A DNA stretch of 64,000 nucleotides from Amblyornis subalaris (taxonomy: Eukaryota > Chordata > Aves > Passeriformes > Ptilonorhynchidae), in NCBI GenBank assembly GCA_018881555.1, contig JACAXG010000034.1, positions 757,327 through 821,326 of the forward strand. Reading direction: 5' to 3'. Positions within the stretch are counted from its first letter, which is position 1; every line of letters starts with the position of its first letter. A program made the position numbers and the translations under genes. Positions 56,377 to 64,000 of the stretch are shown here, in pieces. The notes below the pieces were generated by a model. That model was not told the origin of the DNA and did not search any database. It was given only the letters and a program-made list of their open reading frames with translations.

Positions 56377-57173
56377 GTATGTCATGCTTCATTGACTTTG
56401 GGATGTCTGCTATTAAACATCTGATATGATTAATACATCTACTGCATGTGCTTTTCTCTTTGTTGTTAATTCTGTACCACATCAGCCATTTGTTTGATTT
56501 TCTTTTTTAAAGTAATGTATAGTGAGATTCTGATTTAGTCAATGAGAAGTTTGTTAAAACCCTATTTAGCCTTAGGTGTTGTGGCTGAAGTTGATAAAGG
56601 TGGTACATGTCCATTTCTCTGTTCTCACTGTAGGCAGGTTGTGGGTTTAACAACATTACGTGTGGGTTTAATAATGGTACACCATTTATGTATGAAAAGG
56701 TGCAAAGTGAATTTCATTCAAGTCATGACACTATCATGAATTCTTTCTACCCAGAACCTGGAAAACTGGAAAATCATTCTTTGGTAGTCAGAGCCAATGG
56801 AGATGAGGTGTTTGTTGGCATACTGGAGACTCAAATAAGAGTTTAGGTGCTCTGAATCTTAGTATCTGCTGTTGACTGATAACTGAGGCTGTTCACTTAC
56901 TGTGTCGTGTTTCTTCTTTGCACCCTCTGGATTTATTGAACATATATAGCCGCAGAATACTCCCAGTACTCTTACAGCTCATCACTTGAGAAGTAATACC
57001 CTACTTTTCCAATACACTTTTCCATTACCAGGCTTCCATTTTCTGAATGTGTCATAAGCAATAAAAATGTATAGTACAACAGGTACACTGATATACTTAT
57101 GTTGTAACAAGCAGTAACATGAAGTTCTGGAGTTTTGCTGATTCTACCATTTTTGTGTGTGTTTTTGTGGTAG
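56377..57173 (+). other. DLG1: Intron at the end of the SH3 core
   Basis: 797 bp, GT-AG, with a TG/T-rich tract before the acceptor. Nothing else is recognised. Confidence 0.75.
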
Positions 57174-57243
57174 AGTGGAGAAAAAAGAACGAGCCCGTTT
57201 AAAGACAGTGAAATTCAACTCCAAAACAAGAGGAGATAAAGGG
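57174..57243 (+). CDS. DLG1: DLG1 exon: SH3 strand and basic HOOK start
   Basis: 70 nt: one base finishing an arginine, then 23 codons, ending exactly in phase 0. It encodes [20 protein letters not shown] followed by [17 protein letters not shown] continues the MAGUK SH3 fold and begins the basic HOOK segment. The donor is AAAGGG|GTGAGT. The phase-0 end matters because either of two alternative exons must follow it: I2 (61941) or I3 (62740). Confidence 0.97.
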
Positions 57244-60200
57244 GTGAGTTAATGAAGTGCTAATTACACCTGGCATTGTGAATGGTAACGTTTTTCAGTG
57301 TTTTATGTGCGGAGAATCAGATTTGAGTGAAAAGACTAAATTCTGTTAAATAGAAACAAAATATTTCTGAGCACCAGACTTTAACTGCCAAAACACTGCA
57401 AATTGTTTAAAGAATTGGTATAGAAATATATGTTCTTGTTAATACTGTAATGTAGTAGGAGCTGTATATACTAATCAAGTATTGAATAGTGCCCTTTCTA
57501 ACAGCTCTCCAAGTGCTGTTCGTAGAGCAATGTGGTCCTTGAGTATGGCTTGTGCTCCTGGACTCCCTTTATTTGAGAAGGGACTTACTACCAGTTTTCA
57601 GAAAAAGTATAAACTTTCTTTAAGAATTTTTTTAATGCATCTAGAAGACAAGGAAGTAAAACTCAACAGGATCCTTCTGATGAAGTGAAATTTTGAAGTA
57701 CACGGCTACCCAGATAGCATAAAGTAACTTCTTTGTTGCAATTATGGATATAGAAGCTTTAGAATTTCATGCAAGGGCAGAGTTAATTTTCATCAGTCCC
57801 TTGGTGCAGTTCATTGGACAAAATGCAATTCCTGTCCCAGTACATGTGATGGGAATGAGTGGTGAGAAAACAGTGAGGTTACTTAAGTAGTAATAGGTGT
57901 GTTTGTAGCCAAAATTATAGTAATTTCATAATGGCAGAGGAGCCAAATATTTTTATTGTTTTGAGGGTGAGGCTTTTTTGCAATATTTTGGTGGTTCTGA
58001 AATTTGAGAAATGATTCCATAACGTTACAATTTCTACCAATAGCTTATAACTAGTTATTTCAAGACTTAGGCATATGCATTTTAGATGTAAGAGCCTTCT
58101 AAAGTAATAATATATTGTCACTTTAAAAAATCTGAAACATGCTTCAAGCTCCTGAGGAACCTATTTCTTAGTGATTGTATTTTTAATTGCACTAATGCTA
58201 TAGCATTAGTCAGTTGTTATTGTAAATCCCACAGTAATTTATTTCAGTTACAATGTTTACATAACTTCAACAATCACATATATAAAATATTAAAGCTTCA
58301 GTATTTTAACCTGATAGTGTAGGAATGCAAAGTATAAAGATTGTCAAATCCATATATACATCCCTCTGCCACATGGCAAAGGTTTTGGTTATTAATGAAG
58401 CAAATGTCATGGTTTTTCCGTGTAAATACTTGTTTAAAAGGAAGTCAACATCTCTAGCTACTTTCTGATGCATGATTATAGTACTGCCTTGGAGAGTCAC
58501 TGGATTATTTGCAGTATTTTTCTGTTTTGGTGCATTCATAATTTGGTATTGGAATAAAATGTTATCAACCGACATGGTAATTTGAGTTTGCTTTTTAGAA
58601 GTCACATAAAGAAAATGGCTTAAATACTTCAGATTATTTTCATTACATTAAGTAATTTTTCAAGTGCTACCATGTTCTTTGAATGATAATTGCATGGTTT
58701 TGTAGTTTGTCTACCAATAAACTGCAAACAGTTAATTACTGACGTGTTTGAAGTAGCGTTTTGACAATAGCAGAGTTGGTGCACAATCCCTGTGTACTAA
58801 CACAGCACCAAAGAGATGCATGGAATACTGAGTGGAAAAGCAACTACGCTTGCCATTGATATAGAACTGCAGTTCTCTTTCTTTAGTAACATTTCATTTT
58901 GCAAACACACTCACACTGTTCACAATCTTTTGCTTCAGCTGTAAATGTTTTAACATTAGAGTTTCTCCTGAAAGTATTCCTCCTGTATTTGTCATGATGA
59001 TACTTTTCCCAGTAAGTTGACTGCACCATTCATGTCCTCATGGACCATGTGCCTTCCTGTGTCTGTGTATGCTAATACTCTGTGGACAGAATGAAATACC
59101 AACAGTTTTTGAAAATTTCTACATTAAGACCTTGAAGAATAACCCCAGTGATGGCTAACATTAAAATCCATGTTCCTTTCATTGTAAGGAAAGCTAAAAG
59201 ATCTGGAGCAGAAATGGTTACATTTTATTCTTGTTTGTTCCTTTCATATACACATTTATCTCATTTTCTGTGCTGCTTCTGGTTTAATATATTCTTGCTT
59301 ATGATGCCTGTGAATGATTGCCGTTGGGCTTACGAAAAATTTAATGCAATTACTATGCATTTTCAACTAATAAGCAAATCCTTCTAGCTTTTTTAATCAT
59401 GGTATATTTTAAAAATAATCCTTTGGCTAATCTTTTGCAAAATCAGTATAATATTACTTTATTTTCTCTTTTTTTTGGCAATGGAACTGACTCTGACCAT
59501 TATACATGCAGTATATAAAGTTTCATATTAGGTCAGTAAGACTGTACAGAAAGTTAAAATAATTATTATGAAATATTTCCAAAACTATAATGAAGAACCT
59601 GATTATGTTTTATGAAGTACAATAAATCAGCCACTCCTTTTATTTTAACTGTACAAATTGCAGATTCTCACCACCTCAGCTAAAACGGAACCGTTTTGGC
59701 TTTATTACATTTGTCTCCTTTTACCAAACTGAGGGACTTGCCCAAATGAAACAATTCTATAGATGTGAGTCTTCCACTTTTTGAATTCACGTTACAGTGT
59801 TTGTCAGTATACTCCGCAAAGATGTCCTTTGGACATATTTCTTTGTGGTCCTTGTTCTGCAGATCAAATTAACCTTTCTCATTGTGAGAAATCATTTGCA
59901 ATGACTTGACTTCCATTAGGGAAGGTCAGGAGGACCATAACCTAAAAATTTGCCCATGCCAACTGTGGTTCCTGCAAGCATATGGCTGGCTCGAAACCTG
60001 ATCTTTTGCCTATGTGTCAGGTTGATAATTTACCAATTTTTACAGTGGAACGGCAGTTTTAGTCAAACACAGATGCAAACCAATTAAAGATTTTATGGAT
60101 TTCCTCCTTAGCACAGTATTGTTATTTCCAGAGCTCAGTGTCACTGATTGTGCTCCCATGGTACCATGTGCCTCTTCAACACCTTGTAATTTTAAGTAAT

Positions 60201-61940
60201 TTTTTAAAAAAACACTGGTAATGAAAATATCGCTGGATGTTTCAGTATCTGCTGTTGCCAAGCAAGTCTGTATTAAAACAGATGGCCAGAAGAACTGTTA
60301 GTCTTATAGCAGGATGCAGCTTTTGTGTTGCACTATAGGAAAGAAGGAGAACTATGGACATCTCTTTAGGAAGGCCAAGTGCTAATTTTGCAGTTGTACC
60401 AAAAAAGGTGGCCCACCATTTGAAAAAACTTTGTCCTGTTTGACCCCTAGTTGTTACTGTAGCTCATTCCATACTTAATGCTGGTAGAAAGGATGTTAAA
60501 CATTTTTGCAACTGTCTTGCATATAATAGAGGAAGGTGAACTCACATTGACTGAAGACAGACAATTACTTGAAAGTTAACATGCTCCAAATTTTAGACAC
60601 AGTTGTTAATAAACTCTTGAATGCATGAATTTATTTTTTTTTACAGTAGCTTTTTAAAAATGTTTCTGCGGCACTTTTATTACTTTCTTCTGCATATGGG
60701 CTCTGCTTAGCTTAGAAAGACCCTACAGCACAGGGTCTCAAACCCAAGTTGGGTGTTTTCCTATTTTGCCATGCTTCCCATTGTAGTTTTTTCTGCAAAC
60801 CAAATGACAAAAACATGGCAAATCCCATGTCTTAGCAAAACCGGTCGGATGATTCAGTCGTGCTTAAAGATGGAAGGAAATTTCTTCTGACTTTAAGTTA
60901 GCTGTATTAGCTTTAGTTCTGGGCATAACTGCAATTAAAGCATTACTGATTTATTTATAGCTTGAGGGTTTTTACTGACTTGGAAAAGGAAATTAAAGGT
61001 GCTGTAGTCACATAATGTCTTCAGCAGAAGACATGGCAGATATTACTAAAATCTGTGCTAATTATAGCTATAGACATACCTATATATGAATGAAAACGCA
61101 TTGATGCTCTCCATCACTTGGACAAGGAGCACAATATTAGTTTATATTCACATGGGTGTAAATGTCTATGTAGGTAACTCTAAAAATGTTTGTAGCAACT
61201 GAGGTGCAGAAATTCGTCAGCAACATGAGCAGTTAATTTCAAAAGTTGCTGAACATGATCCTTGATATACAAGGTTTTTCATGTAGTAATTATAAATGCA
61301 CCCTTGAAAAACATAATTGCTACAATAAATCAGTGAAATTGATTTGCTTCTTTTGAAAATTAATTTTCATATTAGGATGCAGACTTACATAGAACAAATT
61401 AATTTCTTCCAGTGAACTTGCAATGAATTGCAATAGTAAAACAGTGACACAGATACAGATTTTGGGGTTGTTTTTTCCAGTTGGTTGGTAACACTGGCAA
61501 ATACTTCTAATGCGCTGTTATAATATCAGCTGTTTGCAAAAGCCTTGGCTTTTCTTTTTTTTTAATACTGTAAACCTATATGAGATAATACCAGTGATTT
61601 AATTGACTGTGAGTCATTATGGTTTGACCATTTTACAGCAGCCTAGTTTTTCCACTTTTTTTGCACTCACAGCACGCCTAAATTTGTGAAATACAGGTCA
61701 GGCTGTATAGGATGAACCAGCCTGTCAGTTCTCTCAGTACTAAGTGTGTGAAATATGGAGGGTATGAGCAAAGTCATGATCCCATCTCTATTTCTAGTGA
61801 GCTGAGAAGATAAGTGTTAAACTGAAATATGCACTGCATAATGTGGTTGTAGGAGTCAGCTTCCGCAAAGCTGCTGGTCTGGGCCTTTGTTCACACAGAC
61901 ATTAGACATCCTTTGTTTTGCCCCTCCTTCTCTTCTTCAG
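57244..61940 (+). other. DLG1: 4.7-kb intron before the alternative HOOK exons
   Basis: 4697 bp. It contains a 20-bp perfect palindrome at 58191-58210. No exon or known transposon is recognised. The last bases form a pyrimidine tract ending CTTCTTCAGCAG. Confidence 0.72.
58191..58210. repeat. 20-bp perfect palindrome
   Basis: ACTAATGCTATAGCATTAGT equals its own reverse complement, with no spacer. The next flanking pair (C and C) does not extend it. Confidence 0.9.
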
Positions 61941-61946
61941 CAGTCA
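61929..61946 (+). promoter_or_regulatory. DLG1: NAGNAG tandem acceptor of exon I2
   Basis: The acceptor region reads TTCTTCAGCAGTCATTC. Cutting after the first CAG (61940) gives an exon beginning QSFND; cutting after the second (61943) gives SFND. Both keep the frame. Human DLG1 with QSFND, from memory, corresponds to the first. Confidence 0.75.
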
Positions 61947-62040
61947 TTCAATGACAAGCGTAAAAAGAACCTCTTTTCCCGAAAATTTCCCTTCTACAAG
62001 AACAAGGACCAGAGTGAGCAGGAAACCAGTGATATTGACC
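61941..62040 (+). CDS. DLG1: DLG1 alternative exon I2 (HOOK insert)
   Basis: 100 nt: 33 codons plus one base, phase 0 to phase 1. It encodes QSFNDKRKKNLFSRKFPFYK, then NKDQSEQETSDID, ending GACC|GTAAGT. The human form, from memory, ends TSDAD followed by Q-HVTSN, which fits a C carried over to a downstream AG. The basic KRKKNLFSRKFPF cluster is the best-known feature: in human DLG1 the I2 form is reported to be enriched in the nucleus, while I3 directs binding to protein 4.1 and cell-membrane location. DLG2 and DLG4 carry related exons (FSRKFPFYK), so this choice is ancient. The open frame continuing to 62102 past the donor is intron. Confidence 0.95.
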
Positions 62041-62739
62041 GTAAGTATGTGGCATTGGATGGAGAGCGAAGCACAGTAGAAGGGCCTGCTAGAGTGCAGT
62101 AGGGTGTTACCATGGAGACAGTTTCATGAGCTGCAACAGGAGGAGGAGCTTGTGGTGCCAATGGCAAACCAGTCTACAAAACCAATGCAACCCTTTGTTT
62201 GCTGTTAAAATGAAATTTGACGCAAGAGGATCCCAGTTTGGAATAAACTGGGCAATACTGTTGAGTAACTGGAGGAGACAACTGCCTTTCAGTGCTGTCA
62301 GTGATGCTCCCTTGTTTCTGACTTGGAGGAGAAGGCACAGTACCGATGAAAGTGTAATGGAGCTTACCAGCTTCTCAAATCGGTCCCTTTACAACCAGTC
62401 GGTTGTTCAAAGTCATTCATTCTAATTTGATTTTCCTAATGAAGAGAGGTTACTTTGATTTTCATTGCTCTTGCCAGCACTAAAAAAACCCCAAGTATTC
62501 TCAAAAAGTAGTTGCATAAATTTGCTGATTCAGACCGGATTCAAAACAAACTGTGTTCTCTGCCATTTGCACTTCTGATTGCACTTCATGTGCCAGTCAA
62601 GTCAAATTCTATAGAATTATTTTTCCCTGTGATGTTCTAGGAACTGTCTCCTGTCGTAGCGCCAATTTTATATATTACTGACAATTATTTTCTTTGTGAT
62701 TGTCTTTTTATTGCTTGCCCTCTGGGGACTACTCTGCAG
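62041..62739 (+). other. DLG1: Short intron between I2 and I3
   Basis: 699 bp. It lies between two exons that cannot both be used in frame. An open frame at 62126-62425 has no similarity to DLG. The acceptor at its end is CTCTGCAG. Confidence 0.75.
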
Positions 62740-62773
62740 GAGGTCCCTGACGACATGGGATCAAAAGGCCTGA
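62740..62773 (+). CDS. DLG1: DLG1 alternative microexon I3 (protein 4.1-binding insert)
   Basis: 34 nt, phase 0 to phase 1, encoding EVPDDMGSKGL plus the first base of a lysine-type codon; the donor is CTGA|GTAAGT. The mammalian insert, from memory, is EIPDDMGSKGLK followed by HVTSN, so only one residue differs. It is too small to show as an open frame but has consensus splice sites on both sides (CTCTGCAG and GTAAGT). In known DLG1 biology this insert supports interaction with protein 4.1 and membrane attachment. DLG2 and DLG3 have related short alternatives at this point. Confidence 0.93.
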
Positions 62774-64000
62774 GTAAGTGATCAAAATACTCCCAAGTTA
62801 TTTTAACCTCCATCTGAAAAATTACTATTTTTTTTTTTTTTGACAGATCTCTTTGAGACTGATGCTCTACTGGCATAAGGAGGTTGAACTAAAAAATGGT
62901 TCATAAGCTTTTCCTAGTTTGTAATCTTTTGGGGGTTTTTGCTTTCAGGAACTTCTGAAGTGTATGTGACTGTCACTTTAGATTGTTTTTGTTTTCAGAA
63001 GCTTACCAGTGCTTACTTGTTTGTCCATAACAGTACTGCGTTTTTAAATTTGGTGATTATTTTTTACTGTTACTTATATCTTGTCCTTGTATTTTTATTT
63101 GTTTAAAAATAACCTTATGGCTTTTTACAGTAATAGTACAGCCATTGCCGTGATNCTTTAACTAGTTACAGTTTTCACTCCTCTCTCTAGGTGACTGACG
63201 TTTACAGCTACTTAAAGCAAACAAAACTTTTCCTTAACAAATGCCATGAGAGTTTTTCTGTCTGACTTGAACACTTACGATGCTTTTAGACCAGGTGGAG
63301 GGCTAATAGAGGAGACTCATAAGCATTTGTTGTATTTCCATTTGAAACCAGTTAAGATTCACAAGTTGCCAAGTACTCTTAGCAGATCTGTTTGTGTATA
63401 CACACCCCACCACTAAATGTATTCAAATGACAAAGAAAAAACGTCAAGACCTTGCTTTCATCACAGATGTTAGACACATACGCTGTTAGGCATTTATGCA
63501 ATAGGAAAACTGATCTCTAAAGGGATGTGGCTGAGGGCCATTAGGGATAACATTTCTTCCCAAGGCATACCTCTAAGGCACAGTGTTCATGAAATTACTT
63601 GTAAGGGTCAGTGTACTTCTGTACCTGGCCTCAAGGTGAAGTAAAGATTCTACTAGCTGTAACATTCATTTTTCAATTCTGAAATAGCTTCTTTCAAAGG
63701 AATTCTTGGTCTAGACCAGAAGACTTTAGCAATCTTTATGGCCTTATTGTTTAGAACATAAGATAATAAGCAGCCTTTATGGCCTTATGATCATACCATT
63801 TAGCTACGTAATATGGTCCAGAAGTATCTCTAGGTGATTCTGTTATAAAAACAGCTGGCTTCTAGTCTGTTTTTTAGCACAGACTTTTTGAAACTCCCTT
63901 ACCATACTTAATGCAAGTTGTGTTACTGTATTTCCTCTCATCTAATCCAGTATTTTCTGCTACAAGACTCTAAATGTAATCAATAAATTGTCTGCATAAA
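62774..64000 (+). other. DLG1: Intron after I3, to the window edge
   Basis: At least 1227 bp. It includes an acceptor-like site at 62821-62846, discussed under findings, and a 14-bp direct repeat at 63734-63747 and 63775-63788. The HVTSN exon and the guanylate-kinase exons are not reached. Confidence 0.72.
63734..63788. repeat. 14-bp direct repeat, 41-bp period
   Basis: CTTTATGGCCTTAT occurs at 63734-63747 and 63775-63788. Confidence 0.85.

Noticed and set aside
61941..62102. I2 exon extended to the stop at 62102
   Set aside because: GTAAGT at 62041 is a strong donor and the known DLG1 protein leaves the exon there; the extra residues have no family match.
62126..62425. 99-codon open frame between I2 and I3
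   Set aside because: No similarity, no paired splice sites in a usable phase, intronic position.

Overview
This window is a piece of a vertebrate nuclear genome, most likely from a bird. The main evidence for a bird is the 3' end of a CR1 LINE at about 26215-26425, a repeat typical of birds and other reptiles. The window is AT-rich, intron-dominated DNA with GT-AG spliced exons, microsatellites and scattered single Ns. The species cannot be read from the sequence.

All the coding sequence I can support belongs to one gene on the + strand: DLG1 (SAP97, discs-large homolog 1), a membrane-associated guanylate kinase (MAGUK) scaffold. I find 16 exons, about 1.96 kb in total (roughly 3% of the window). 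In order they encode: an alternative N-terminal exon (12197-12499); the proline-rich alternative insert I1A (15762-15854); insert I1B (19139-19192); a short acidic linker (21675-21725); PDZ1 (22713-22837, 23933-24102); PDZ2 (24623-24759, 27486-27630); the PDZ2-PDZ3 linker (35198-35324); PDZ3 (37303-37459, 38553-38655); the post-PDZ3 helix and Ser-rich linker (49719-49833); the SH3 domain (56200-56376, 57174-57243); and the two alternative HOOK-region inserts I2 (61941-62040) and I3 (62740-62773). From the acidic linker to the end of the SH3 exons the reading frame is continuous for exactly 459 codons. The guanylate-kinase domain and stop codon lie beyond the right edge. The usual L27 exons and the exon starting KYRYQDED were not found and should lie to the left.

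Two parts stand out. The exon at 12197 encodes a 101-residue N-terminus that is not the usual L27 or short cysteine-bearing DLG1 N-terminus. It resembles, from memory, N-terminal segments of DLG3/SAP102 and of one DLG2/PSD-93 isoform, so it looks like an ancestral DLG-family alternative first exon kept in this DLG1. At the other end, I2 (100 nt) and I3 (34 nt) both start in phase 0 and end in phase 1, so the reading frame forces a choice: including both gives an immediate TGA.

The rest is intron. It holds one recognisable CR1 fragment, several microsatellites, and a handful of unusually good inverted repeats. I found no RNA gene, second protein-coding gene, CRISPR array or other defence-type system.
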